64,000 nucleotides of DNA from Aquihabitans sp. G128 (GTDB lineage: Bacteria; Actinomycetota; Acidimicrobiia; Acidimicrobiales; Iamiaceae): assembly GCF_019048865.1 (NCBI RefSeq), contig NZ_CP077604.1, forward strand, positions 1,178,001 to 1,242,000, written 5' to 3'. Each line of letters starts with the position of its first letter. The stretch's first letter is position 1. This document shows positions 25,649 through 33,755 of the stretch, one piece after another. The notes under the pieces are model-generated. The model made no database searches and was not told the DNA's origin. It saw only the letters and a list, made by a program, of their open reading frames with translations. Made by a program: the position numbers and the translations under genes.

Positions 25649-27148
25649 GTGGCGGTGACCGAGCTCGTCGTCGACCCTGCGGTCGCCGCCACCGCCCGGC
25701 GGCCCTGGTGGCGCCGGGTCGCCGCCCCCCGCCTCGGGCTGCGGGCGCGCATCACGCTGGCGTTCACGCTCAGCGCGGCGCTCCTGTCGACCCTGTTGGC
25801 CGGCACCACGTGGGCCCTCACCCGCGAGAACATCGTGAACCAGCGCGAGAGCTCCGCCACGCGCCAGGCCTTCCGCAACGCCAGCGTCATCGGCGGGCAG
25901 CTCGGCCGGGACGGCGAGGTCGACGACGACCAGCTGCGCGACGCCATCAGCAACCCGGAGAGCGACAGCCCCTCGAGCGCCCTGGTCCGCGACCGCACCG
26001 GCAACTGGACCTACCAGTCCACCGCCTTCGACGAGAAGGCCCTCCCGCCCTCGCTGCTCAGCATGGTGGAGAAGGGCCAGCCGGCCCGGATGCGCATCGA
26101 CATCGACGGCACCCCGGAGCTGGTCATCGGCATCCCGCTCTCCGACGTCAACGGCCTGTACTTCGAGTTCGTGTCCCTGTCCGACACCCAGTCGGCCCTG
26201 GAGTCCCTGTCGGCCTCCCTCTTCGGCGCCACCCTCGTCACCGCCCTGGCCGGGGCCGCGCTCGGCTGGTGGGCGAGCCGGCGCACCCTCCGGCCCCTGG
26301 CCGACGTCTCGGTGGCGGCCGAGGCCATCGCCGGCGGCCGCCTGGACACCCGCCTCGGCGCGGTCGACGACCCCGACCTGGGCGTCCTCGTCACGTCGTT
26401 CAACCACATGGCCCAGGTGCTCGAGGCCCGCATGGACCGCGAGGGCCGCTTCGCGTCCGACGTCAGCCACGAGCTGCGGTCGCCGCTCATGACCCTGTCG
26501 GCCTCGATCGAGGTCCTCGCCTCCCGGCGCGACGAGATGCCCGACGCCTCGGCCCAGGCTGCGGTCGACCTCATGGTCGCCGACGTCGCCCGGTTCAAGC
26601 AGCTCGTCGAGGACCTGCTCGAGATCTCCCGGTTCGACGCCGGCGCCGCCCGCCTCGACCTCTCCGAGATCCGGCCCGGCGAGCTGGTCACCCAGTCCGT
26701 GGCCTGGTCCCAGGATCCCGACCTGCCCATCGAGCTCGACAGCGAGCTGGCCGGGGTGCTGATCCGCGCCGACAAGCGCCGCCTCGTCCGGGTGATCGCC
26801 AACCTGCTCGACAACGCCCGGAAGTACGGGGGCGGCGCCACCCGCATCGAGCTCCGACGCCTCCCGGCCGGCGTGCAGATCGCCGTCGAGGACAGCGGGC
26901 CCGGCGTGCCCCTCGAGGAGCGCGACCTCGTCTTCGACCGCTTCTCCCGCGGGGCCGGCTCGAACCGGCGCGCCGGCAGCGAGGGCGTGGGCCTCGGCCT
27001 GTCGCTGGTGAGCGAGCACGTCGCCCTGCACAAGGGCCGGGTCTGGGTGGAGGACCGCCCCGATGGCGAGCCGGGCGCCCGGTTCGTGGTGGAGCTGCCC
27101 GTGGCCTGGGACGAGGTCATCGAGCCCGACGACCCGGACGTGCCGTGA
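25649..27148 (+). CDS. Membrane sensor histidine kinase (MtrB-like)
   Basis: A 499-residue kinase with two membrane helices (about residues 35-55 and 190-212) around an extracytoplasmic sensor of about 135 residues, then HAMP, the H-box FASDVSHELRSPLMTLSASIE, N-box RVIANLLDNARKYGG, DSGPGVP and a G-box GVGLGLSLVSEH. The GTG lies 2 bp after the regulator gene and the stop overlaps the lipoprotein start. The partner is the regulator just upstream; the signal is unknown. Confidence 0.93.
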   Translation: MAVTELVVDPAVAATARRPWWRRVAAPRLGLRARITLAFTLSAALLSTLLAGTTWALTRENIVNQRESSATRQAFRNASVIGGQLGRDGEVDDDQLRDAISNPESDSPSSALVRDRTGNWTYQSTAFDEKALPPSLLSMVEKGQPARMRIDIDGTPELVIGIPLSDVNGLYFEFVSLSDTQSALESLSASLFGATLVTALAGAALGWWASRRTLRPLADVSVAAEAIAGGRLDTRLGAVDDPDLGVLVTSFNHMAQVLEARMDREGRFASDVSHELRSPLMTLSASIEVLASRRDEMPDASAQAAVDLMVADVARFKQLVEDLLEISRFDAGAARLDLSEIRPGELVTQSVAWSQDPDLPIELDSELAGVLIRADKRRLVRVIANLLDNARKYGGGATRIELRRLPAGVQIAVEDSGPGVPLEERDLVFDRFSRGAGSNRRAGSEGVGLGLSLVSEHVALHKGRVWVEDRPDGEPGARFVVELPVAWDEVIEPDDPDVP

Positions 27149-27729
27149 CCCGCCGCCTGCCTCGCCTCCCCCGCCGATCGCCTGCGCTCGCCGCGCTGGG
27201 CGCGGCGCTCCTGGTCCTGACCGTCGTGGGTGCGGCGTGCGGCGTGCCGCTCGACGGTGAGCCCCGCGCCATCAACCGCAGCACCACCACCACCCAGACC
27301 ACGCTGGCGCCGAGCGCCGATCCGAAGGCCAAGACGGTGTCGCTCTACTTCCTCGACGACGACCACCTGGTGGTGCAGACCTTCCCGGTCGACGGCGATC
27401 CCGACCTCAAGACGGCCATCGGCCTCGTGCTGTCCACCACCAAGCCCGCCTCCCCCCTCACCAACCGGATCCCCACCGGCACCACGCTGCGCAAGGTCGA
27501 GGTGGTGCGGTCCGAGGCCCGGATCGACCTGTCCGACGAGATGAACGACATCAGCGGCCTCACCCAGAAGGAGGCCTACGCCCAGATCGTGTTCACCGCC
27601 CTCGAGTTCCCGGCCATCAAGAGCGTGAGCTTCTCGATCGCCGGCAAGCCGGTCGACGCGCCGACCGACAACTCGAACCTGCCCGTGGTGACCGCCGACG
27701 ACTACGAGGCGCCGCTCAGCCCGCGCTGA
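27145..27729 (+). CDS. GerMN-domain lipoprotein
   Basis: A 194-residue lipoprotein. The signal peptide ends in a lipobox VVGAACG, so Cys at about residue 33 is lipidated. A Thr-rich linker follows, then one GerMN (sporulation/germination-like) domain with VSLYFLDDDHLVVQTF. The same domain occurs in LpqB, which modulates MtrB, but LpqB is about 580 residues and has further domains; this one ends after GerMN. Coupled by GTGA to the kinase, it is probably an accessory of that sensor. Confidence 0.85.
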   Translation: MTRRLPRLPRRSPALAALGAALLVLTVVGAACGVPLDGEPRAINRSTTTTQTTLAPSADPKAKTVSLYFLDDDHLVVQTFPVDGDPDLKTAIGLVLSTTKPASPLTNRIPTGTTLRKVEVVRSEARIDLSDEMNDISGLTQKEAYAQIVFTALEFPAIKSVSFSIAGKPVDAPTDNSNLPVVTADDYEAPLSPR

Positions 27730-27738
27730 GCCGCTCGC

Positions 27739-28794
27739 TCAGCCGTGGCCGCCCCGGTCCGGGTGCGGCGGGTGGAACAGGGCCCGGTCCCGAAGGAGGT
27801 CGGCGTCGACCTGCTTGAGGTGGCCGATGGCGTCCTCGACCGGGACCCGGACGATGTGGTTCTGCTGCAGGGCGACCATCGTGCCGAACGCCCGGGCGGC
27901 CACGGCATCGACCGAGGCGATCCCGAACCGGGTGCCGAGCACCCGGTCGAACGCCACCGGCGAGCCGCCCCGCTGCACGTGGCCGAGGACGGTGGTACGG
28001 GCATCGATGCCGGTGCGGTCCTGCACCTCGGCAGCCACCAGGTGGCCGATGCCGCCGAGCACCTCGTGGCCGTAGGAGTCGACGTCGGCCTTGCGGACCT
28101 CGAGGGTGCCGGGCTCGGGCCGGGCCCCTTCGGCGACCACGATGATCGTCGCCCACTTGCCGTGGTGGTGGCGGGCGACGATGCGCTCGCTGACCTCGGC
28201 GATGTCGAAGGGCACCTCGGGCACCAGGGTGATGGTGGCGCCGCCCGCCAGCCCGGCCCACACCGCGATGTGGCCCACGTGGCGGCCCATCACCTCGACC
28301 ACCAGGACGCGGTCGTGGCTCTCGGCGGTGGTGTGCAGCCGGTCGATGGCGTCGGTGCAGATCTGCACCGCGGTCTGGAAGCCGAACGTCATCTCCGTGA
28401 GGGCGATGTCGTTGTCGATGGTCTTCGGGACGCCGACCACCGGGATGCCGTCGCGGTGCAGGTCCTTGGTGACGCCCATGGTGCCCTCGCCCCCGATGGC
28501 CACGATGGCGTCGAGGCCGTGGCGGGCCACCGCCGCGCCCACCTGCTCGGCGCCGTCGGGCCGCTGGTACGGCTGGTCGCGCGACGTGCCGAGGATGGTC
28601 CCGCCGCGAGGCAGGATGCCGCGGCAGCGAGCGACGTCGAGCGGCTCCCACCGATCCTCCAGCACCCCGCGCCAGCCGTCGTGGAAGCCGATGACCTCGC
28701 CGCCGTGGTCGACGTCGGCCGCGCGCACCGCCGCCCGGATGACGGCGTTGAGCCCCGGGCAGTCACCGCCGCCGGTGAGGATCCCGATGCGCAT
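27739..28794 (-). CDS. pfkA: 6-phosphofructokinase (group III type, ATP-specific residues)
   Basis: A 351-residue PFKA-family enzyme that phosphorylates fructose-6-phosphate. The N-terminal loop is TGGGDCPGLNAVIR. The two positions that set the phosphoryl donor are Gly104 (GGEGT) and Lys124 (VPKTIDND): Gly104 is the ATP-using residue, while Lys124 is shared with PPi-dependent enzymes. This mix is known from actinobacterial ATP-dependent PFKs. Further motifs are EVMGRHVGHIA and GHVQRGGSP. It is divergent from glpK. Confidence 0.92.
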   Translation of the reverse strand: MRIGILTGGGDCPGLNAVIRAAVRAADVDHGGEVIGFHDGWRGVLEDRWEPLDVARCRGILPRGGTILGTSRDQPYQRPDGAEQVGAAVARHGLDAIVAIGGEGTMGVTKDLHRDGIPVVGVPKTIDNDIALTEMTFGFQTAVQICTDAIDRLHTTAESHDRVLVVEVMGRHVGHIAVWAGLAGGATITLVPEVPFDIAEVSERIVARHHHGKWATIIVVAEGARPEPGTLEVRKADVDSYGHEVLGGIGHLVAAEVQDRTGIDARTTVLGHVQRGGSPVAFDRVLGTRFGIASVDAVAARAFGTMVALQQNHIVRVPVEDAIGHLKQVDADLLRDRALFHPPHPDRGGHG

Positions 28795-28802
28795 GCTGAC
28801 GC

Positions 28803-28808
28803 ACCCTA
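28803..28808 (-). promoter_or_regulatory. -10 hexamer of pfkA
   Basis: TAGGGT, then 8 nt, then the ATG at 28794. It sits back to back with the glpK promoter in a 42-bp intergenic space. Confidence 0.55.
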
Positions 28809-28822
28809 CCGACCAACCTCGG

Positions 28823-28828
28823 TAGCCT
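28823..28828 (+). promoter_or_regulatory. -10 hexamer of glpK
   Basis: TAGCCT, then 8 nt, then the ATG at 28837. Confidence 0.55.
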
Positions 28829-28836
28829 CGCCCGCC

Positions 28837-30333
28837 ATGGCCGTCGTCATCGCCCTCGATGCGGGCACCACCGGGGTCCGCGCCTTCGCCGTCGACGAGT
28901 CGGGCCGCTCCGTCGGCTACCGCTACCGGGAGTTCCGCCAGCACTTCCCGAAGCCCGGTTGGGTCGAGCACGACGCGGACGAGATCTGGGGCGCCATCGT
29001 CGGCACCACCGCCGAGCTCATCGCCGCCCTCCAGCAGCCCGTCGCCGCCATCGGCATCACCGACCAGCGCGAGACGGTGGTGGCGTGGGACCGCCGCACC
29101 GGCCGCCCGCTGCACCGGGCCATCGTGTGGCAGGACCGCCGCACCGCCGCCCGCTGCGACCAGCTCGAGGCCGAGGGCCGCCTGCCCCTGGTGCGCGAGA
29201 CCACCGGCCTGGTGCTCGACCCGTACTTCTCGGCCAGCAAGCTCGAGTGGCTGTTCCGGGAGGGCGGCGTGGAGCCGGGGCCCGACGTCGCCGTCGGCAC
29301 CATCGACTCGTGGCTGCTGTGGAACCTCACCGGCGGCGAGGTCCACGCCACCGAACCGTCGAACGCCAGCCGCACGATGCTGCTCGACATCCGCACCCTC
29401 GAGTGGTCACCCGAGCTGTGCGACCTCTTCGGCGTGCCGGCGGGCGCCCTCCCGGAGGTGCGGCCCTCGAGCGGTCGCTTCGGGGTCACCCACGAGCGCT
29501 CCGGCCTCCCGCCCGGCATCCCGATCTCCGGCATCGCCGGCGACCAGCAGGCGGCGCTCTTCGGCCAGGCCTGCTTCGCTCCGGGCGCCACCAAGAACAC
29601 CTACGGCACCGGATCCTTCGTGCTCATGAACGTGGGCGGTGCGTGCCCCGACCCCGTCGACGGCCTGCTGACCACGGTGGCGTGGAGCATCCCCGACGGC
29701 AGCGGCGGCACCCGCACCGACTACGCCTTCGAAGGCGCCATCTTCTCCACCGGCTCGGCCATCCAGTGGCTGCGCGACGGTCTGGGCATCATCGGCGAGG
29801 CCAAGGAGGTCGGCCCGCTCGCCGCCTCCGTCGACCACACCGACGACGTCTTCTTCGTCCCCGCCTTCACCGGCCTCGGCAGCCCCTGGTGGGACCCGTA
29901 CGCCCGGGGCACGCTCGTGGGCGTCACCCGGGGCACCACCAAGGCCCACCTGGCCCGTGCGGTGGTCGAGTCCATGGTGTTCCAGACCCGCGACGTGGTC
30001 GACGCCATGGTGGCCAGCTCGGGCCACCCCGTCGCCGACCTGCGCGCCGACGGCGGCGCCTCGGCCATGGACCTCCTCCTCCAGCTCCAGGCCGACCAGC
30101 TCCAGGTGCCGGTGCGCCGCCCCCAGGTCCAGGAGACGACCGCCCTCGGGGCCGCCTACCTCGCCGGCCTGGCCGAGGGCGTCTGGAGCTCCACCGACGA
30201 CATCGAGGCCAACTGGGCCCTCGACGCCGAGTTCACCCCCGCCCCGGCCGCCGACCGCGCCGCCGTCGACCGCCACCACGCCCGCTGGCTCGAAGCCGTC
30301 GCCCACGCCCGAGGCTGGGCCCCCAAGACCTGA
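28837..30333 (+). CDS. glpK: Glycerol kinase
   Basis: A 498-residue FGGY-family kinase that makes glycerol-3-phosphate. N-terminal LDAGTTGVRAFAVD, the glycerol-site WVEHDADEIW and ITDQRETVVAWDRRTGRPL, then AGDQQAALFGQACF and the ATP-site TKNTYGTGSFVLMN. Length and motifs match GlpK over other FGGY kinases. No glpF or glpD is nearby. The gene is followed at once by the family B palindrome array. Confidence 0.93.
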   Translation: MAVVIALDAGTTGVRAFAVDESGRSVGYRYREFRQHFPKPGWVEHDADEIWGAIVGTTAELIAALQQPVAAIGITDQRETVVAWDRRTGRPLHRAIVWQDRRTAARCDQLEAEGRLPLVRETTGLVLDPYFSASKLEWLFREGGVEPGPDVAVGTIDSWLLWNLTGGEVHATEPSNASRTMLLDIRTLEWSPELCDLFGVPAGALPEVRPSSGRFGVTHERSGLPPGIPISGIAGDQQAALFGQACFAPGATKNTYGTGSFVLMNVGGACPDPVDGLLTTVAWSIPDGSGGTRTDYAFEGAIFSTGSAIQWLRDGLGIIGEAKEVGPLAASVDHTDDVFFVPAFTGLGSPWWDPYARGTLVGVTRGTTKAHLARAVVESMVFQTRDVVDAMVASSGHPVADLRADGGASAMDLLLQLQADQLQVPVRRPQVQETTALGAAYLAGLAEGVWSSTDDIEANWALDAEFTPAPAADRAAVDRHHARWLEAVAHARGWAPKT

Positions 30334-30348
30334 CCGGCCCCTCCCCCA

Positions 30349-30540
30349 CGAACCTGTCGCACTTCCCCGACGCCAGCGTCGACAACTGCGACAGGTTCGG
30401 CGGAGTGCGCGCCACCCCCACGAACCTGTCGCACTTCCCCGACGCCAGCGTCGACAACTGCGACAGGTTCGGCGGAGTGCGCGCCACCCCCACGAACCTG
30501 TCGCACTTCCCCGACGCCAGCGTCGACAACTGCGACAGGT
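30349..30540. repeat. Three tandem 47-bp palindromes (family B) between convergent genes
   Basis: Units at 30351-30397, 30423-30469 and 30495-30540 (72-bp period). Each runs from AACCTGTCGCA to TGCGACAGGTT, with 13-bp arms if flanking CG is counted, and has an inner hairpin GACGC-CA-GCGTC. The third ends one base short of the arm, against the stop codon of the convergent ACT gene. Placement between two convergent genes suggests bidirectional terminator duty, but there is no T tract. A single diverged copy lies at 62662, also between convergent genes. Confidence 0.88.
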
Positions 30541-30541
30541 C

Positions 30542-31189
30542 TCAGGCTGGTGGGACCTCGGCCCAGCGGAGGGCGACGATGCGGGCGAGGGCTTCGAGCT
30601 CGCGGCGCTCGCGGTCGCGCCAGGCGATGCGGTCGCGGCCGGCGACGATGGCGAGGCCGACGTCGGTCAGCGGCGTCCAGATGACGTCGCTGGACCCGGC
30701 GTCGGACCCGCCCAGCGACGCGGCCGAGCTGGCGCCGTGGACGAAGGCTGCCAGCCAGTCCTGGCTGGGGGCCCGGTCGCCGGCGGCGAGGGTCACGTTG
30801 GCCTCGAGGTCGACCACTGCGGTCCAGGCTGCCGAGAGCGACCGGGGCGCCTGGTCGCGCACGACGGCGAGCAGGCCCTGGCGGTCGTGGGCCTCCACCA
30901 GCTTGGCGGCGGTCTCGAGCGTGGCCCGGCGGGGATCGTGGCCGTCGGGCCCGACGGAGCGGACCTCCTCGACCTGCACGCCGTCGACCTGGCGGACCTC
31001 GGCGACCAGGAGGTCGACCAGGGTCGCGTCGGGCAGCTGGACCACGAGCTCGTCGACGGCCTGGCCGGCGCCGGTCTCGAGGATCTCGATGCCGACGACG
31101 TCGCCCTTGACCGCGCCGATGCGGCTGGCCACGGCGCCCAGCGCACCCGGGCGGTCGGGCAGCCAGACGCGCAGCACGTAGCTCTCCAT
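30542..31189 (-). CDS. ACT-domain protein, unknown function
   Basis: A 215-residue protein. The first 70 residues form an ACT domain (YVLRVWLPDRPGALGAVASRIG), which usually binds an amino acid to control an enzyme or regulator. The C-terminal 100 residues (VIWTPLTDVGLAIVAGRDRIAWRDRERREL) resemble a small GAF/PAS-like sensor, but the match is not firm. Such stand-alone proteins occur in many actinobacteria without assigned function. The start MESYVLRVWL has a TAGGGT hexamer 7 bases upstream. Confidence 0.75.
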   Translation of the reverse strand: MESYVLRVWLPDRPGALGAVASRIGAVKGDVVGIEILETGAGQAVDELVVQLPDATLVDLLVAEVRQVDGVQVEEVRSVGPDGHDPRRATLETAAKLVEAHDRQGLLAVVRDQAPRSLSAAWTAVVDLEANVTLAAGDRAPSQDWLAAFVHGASSAASLGGSDAGSSDVIWTPLTDVGLAIVAGRDRIAWRDRERRELEALARIVALRWAEVPPA

Positions 31190-31196
31190 GTCGGCG

Positions 31197-31202
31197 ACCC
31201 TA
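31197..31202 (-). promoter_or_regulatory. -10 hexamer of the ACT-protein gene
   Basis: TAGGGT, then 7 nt, then the ATG at 31189; divergent from the tetR promoter. Confidence 0.5.
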
Positions 31203-31253
31203 GGCGCCACATGTGAACGGATCGTTTCTCCGTCGCCGCGAGACCGCTCGGGT

Positions 31254-31284
31254 ACTTGACCGATTGGTCAAGTCCCCGTACCGT
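31254..31284 (+). promoter_or_regulatory. TetR operator overlapping its own promoter
   Basis: A perfect 8-bp inverted repeat ACTTGACC-GATT-GGTCAAGT spans 31254-31273. The -35 TTGACC (31256-31261) lies inside its left arm, and after 17 bp comes the -10 TACCGT (31279-31284), 9 nt before the ATG at 31294. A dimer bound here would cover the -35 and spacer, so autorepression is very likely. The ACT gene diverges from 31189 and may share control. Confidence 0.8.
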
Positions 31285-31293
31285 GCCCGCCCG

Positions 31294-31881
31294 ATGGACC
31301 GCCGGCTGACGCAACGAGGTGAGGAGCGTCGCCGGCAGCTGATGGCCTACGCCGCCGATCGCTTCGCCGACAACGGCTACCACCCCACCTCGGTGGCCGA
31401 GATCGTCGAGGGGCTGGGCGTCGGCAAGGGCGTCTTCTACTGGTACTTCGACTCGAAGGAAGAGCTGCTGCGGGCCATCCTGGCCGACGGCCAGCTCGAC
31501 CTCCGCCGGCGCCAGCGGGCCGCCATCGCCGGGGCCGAGGGCCCCATGGAGCGGATCGAGCGCGGCATCCGCGCGTCGATCGAGTGGAGCCTCGAGCAGC
31601 GGGTGTTCTTCCGCCTCTTCCAGTTCGCCGCCACCGACGACCGCTTCGCCGACAACCTGCGCAAGGGCGAGCAGGTCGCCGTGCGCGACGCCGCCAAGCA
31701 CGTGGCCGATGCCATGGCCGCCGGCGAGATCCCCGACCGGGACCCCGTGCTGCTGGCCCACGCCATGCTCGGCGTCACCACCCACCTCGTCCAGCTCGAC
31801 CACCGCGGGCTGATGAAGGCGACCCCCGAAGCCATCGACAGCTGCGTCGCCTTCTGCCTGGGTGGCATCAGCCGGGTCTGA
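31294..31881 (+). CDS. TetR-family transcriptional regulator
   Basis: A 195-residue TetR regulator. The N-terminal HTH is LMAYAADRFADNGYHPTSVAEI followed by GVGKGVFYWYFDSKEELL, closest to fatty-acid or efflux regulators such as the AcrR/FadR groups. The C-terminal ligand domain is ordinary (FFRLFQFAATDDRFADNLRKG). An upstream in-frame start exists, but the promoter places the transcript start at about 31291, so the ATG at 31294 is used. The ligand is unknown. Confidence 0.9.
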   Translation: MDRRLTQRGEERRRQLMAYAADRFADNGYHPTSVAEIVEGLGVGKGVFYWYFDSKEELLRAILADGQLDLRRRQRAAIAGAEGPMERIERGIRASIEWSLEQRVFFRLFQFAATDDRFADNLRKGEQVAVRDAAKHVADAMAAGEIPDRDPVLLAHAMLGVTTHLVQLDHRGLMKATPEAIDSCVAFCLGGISRV

Positions 31882-32027
31882 GCTCGCGCTCGCCGCTTCG
31901 CCCGGGCCGCTCGCCTGGAGGCTCGGGTCGCTCCTGGTGTCGGAACTGATCGGTGGGGTGGGGACGTCTCGGTCGGCATGGAGACGTGGGCGGTCGCAGT
32001 GCGGTCGGACCGATGGCGGGAGGCGCG

Positions 32028-33209
32028 ATGAGGCGGTGGGGCGCGATCTCGGTGGGGCTGGTGGTCGTCGCGCTGGTCGGGTACCTGGCGTTGCGGGACG
32101 TGCCGCTGCACCTGGCCGCGCCGACCGTGGCCGACCAGGGGTGCGGCAACGGGGCGCCGGGTGGGTTGGTGGCGCTCGACGGGCGGACCGGGGCGCTGCG
32201 GTGGTCGGAGCGCATGGGGGCGGCGGACCAGCTGCTGGCCTCGACGGGCGCCGTGGTGGCGCCGGGCGGCGACGACGTCCGTGCCGTCTCCCCCACGGAC
32301 GGGTTGCTCGGGTGGTGCGGGGAGATGCGGTCCGGGAACGGGCTCGACGCCGTGCTGGTGGGAGACTCGATCGTCGCCGTGACCACCGAGGGGATCGTGG
32401 CCCGCAAGGCGCGAGACGGCGGCGTGGCCTGGCAGCGCCCCGGTGAGTGGTTCCAGCTGACGGCGTCGGGCGACGTGGCCCTCGCCGCTCGCATCGACGG
32501 CAAGGCCCTGGTGACCGAGGCCCTCGACCCCACCACCGGCGCCACCCGCTGGACCCGAGAGGACCTCACCCTCACGGTTCCGGAGCAGGACCCGTCGCCC
32601 ACCTACGGGGATGCCGGCACCGGCCTGACCTACCTCAACACCGGGCGCGGCGTCGTGGCCGTCGACCGTCAAGGCAAGGACCGCTGGCGGTCCTCGGCCG
32701 GCGAGCTGCGCCACGTCTCGGCATCGGGCATCGTGCTGGCCCGCCCGGGCACGTCCCCCACCGCCGTCGCCAGCGACCTGCGGCTCGTGGTGCTCGATCC
32801 GGCGACCGGCGCCGAGCGCTGGAACCGGGTCTTCCCCGCCGAGGGGGTGGCGGCGTTCGACGACGTCCTCGTGGTGCAGGGCCGCTCGGCCAGCGACCCC
32901 GGCGACCCGGCCCCGACCCGCTTCACCGCGGTGCGCGCCTCGGACGGTTCCCGGCTCTGGACCCGCACCGTCGAGGCTGGCTTCGGCGCTCGAGCGGTGG
33001 GCGACGTCGTCCTGGTGGAGCGCCTCTTCTCCGGCGGCGTGGTCGCCCTCGACCAGCGGACCGGCAGCACGGTCTGGCGGGCCGACCCCGGCAACCCCGG
33101 TCGCAGCCGGGAGTTCCGGGACCACGGCGGCCTCGTCGACGCCGCGTCGGACCCGTCGACCGGCACCGTGTTCCTGCTGTACCGAGCCGACGTCCCCTAC
33201 CGGGACTGA
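32028..33209 (+). CDS. Membrane-anchored PQQ-like beta-propeller protein
   Basis: A 393-residue protein with one N-terminal helix (ISVGLVVVALVGYLAL) acting as anchor or signal, then WD/PQQ-like propeller blades with the repeating LDxxTGxxxW pattern: VALDGRTGALRWSE, LDPTTGATRWTRE, LDPATGAERWNR, VALDQRTGSTVWRAD. No quinone-dehydrogenase catalytic residues are recognisable, so a scaffold role like BamB is more likely than an enzyme. GGGAGG ends 4 nt before the chosen ATG, one of the few Shine-Dalgarno starts here. Confidence 0.8.
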   Translation: MRRWGAISVGLVVVALVGYLALRDVPLHLAAPTVADQGCGNGAPGGLVALDGRTGALRWSERMGAADQLLASTGAVVAPGGDDVRAVSPTDGLLGWCGEMRSGNGLDAVLVGDSIVAVTTEGIVARKARDGGVAWQRPGEWFQLTASGDVALAARIDGKALVTEALDPTTGATRWTREDLTLTVPEQDPSPTYGDAGTGLTYLNTGRGVVAVDRQGKDRWRSSAGELRHVSASGIVLARPGTSPTAVASDLRLVVLDPATGAERWNRVFPAEGVAAFDDVLVVQGRSASDPGDPAPTRFTAVRASDGSRLWTRTVEAGFGARAVGDVVLVERLFSGGVVALDQRTGSTVWRADPGNPGRSREFRDHGGLVDAASDPSTGTVFLLYRADVPYRD

Positions 33210-33211
33210 CC

Positions 33212-33240
33212 GGCCCCAGCACGCCGGGCATGCTGGGGCC
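33212..33240 (+). terminator. 10-bp hairpin between the propeller gene and DUF664
   Basis: GGCCCCAGCA and TGCTGGGGCC form a perfect 10-bp stem with a 9-nt loop, starting 3 bases after the propeller stop. There is no T tract. The right arm also holds the -10 hexamer CATGCT (33229-33234) of the next gene, so the same bases probably serve as a 3' hairpin and as a promoter. Confidence 0.6.
33229..33234 (+). promoter_or_regulatory. -10 hexamer of the DUF664 gene
   Basis: CATGCT, then 7 nt, then the ATG at 33242. It overlaps the second arm of the hairpin. Confidence 0.5.
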
Positions 33241-33241
33241 C

Positions 33242-33748
33242 ATGACGTGGACCGCGCCGGAGCCGCCTCCCCTGCCCGACGGCCCGCTGGTGGGCGCCGA
33301 GCGGCCGATCCTCGAGGCGTTCCTGGCCGACCAGCGCCACGAGCTGCTGAAGGCCTGCGCCGGGCTCACCGGCGAGCAGCTCGCCACCGCCGCGCAGCCG
33401 CCGTCGAACCTCACCCTGCTCGGCCTGGTGCGCCACCTGGCCAAGGTCGAGCGCATCTGGTTCCGCCTGCGGGTCGACGCCCAGGACGTGGGGCCCCTCT
33501 ACGACCCCGACCTCGGCAAGGACCACGACTTCGAGGCGCTCGACCCCGCCCAGGCTCCCGACGCGCTCGCGACCTTCGCCACCGAGTGCCGCCTGGCCGA
33601 CGACGCCGCCGCCCGGTACCCGCTCGACCACACCATCGAGGTGCACGGCGAGCCGATGTCGCTGCGGGTGGTCTACGTGCACATGGTCCACGAGTACGCC
33701 CGCCACCTCGGCCACGCCGACCTCCTCCGCCAGGCCCTCCTGGCCTGA
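33242..33748 (+). CDS. DUF664/DinB-like metal-dependent protein (possible mycothiol-dependent transferase)
   Basis: A 168-residue four-helix DinB/YfiT-like protein of the DUF664 group. Conserved features: PLVGAERPILEAFLADQRHELL, the first metal-site histidine in GLVRHLAKVERIWF, and HMVHEYARHLGHADLLRQ with two more histidines. In actinobacteria this superfamily includes mycothiol-dependent enzymes; the exact reaction here is unknown. It is unrelated to DNA polymerase IV despite the DinB name. Confidence 0.85.
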   Translation: MTWTAPEPPPLPDGPLVGAERPILEAFLADQRHELLKACAGLTGEQLATAAQPPSNLTLLGLVRHLAKVERIWFRLRVDAQDVGPLYDPDLGKDHDFEALDPAQAPDALATFATECRLADDAAARYPLDHTIEVHGEPMSLRVVYVHMVHEYARHLGHADLLRQALLA

Positions 33749-33755
33749 CCGCGCC

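Noticed and set aside
27739-28794. PPi-dependent phosphofructokinase
   Set aside because: Position 104 is Gly, not the Asp that excludes ATP; Lys124 alone does not define PPi use.
30349-30540. CRISPR array or riboswitch
   Set aside because: Same reasons: identical spacers, only three units, position between two convergent stops.
33242-33748. DinB DNA polymerase
   Set aside because: It belongs to the DinB/DUF664 four-helix superfamily, which is unrelated to Y-family polymerases; the real polymerase is at 21119-22442.
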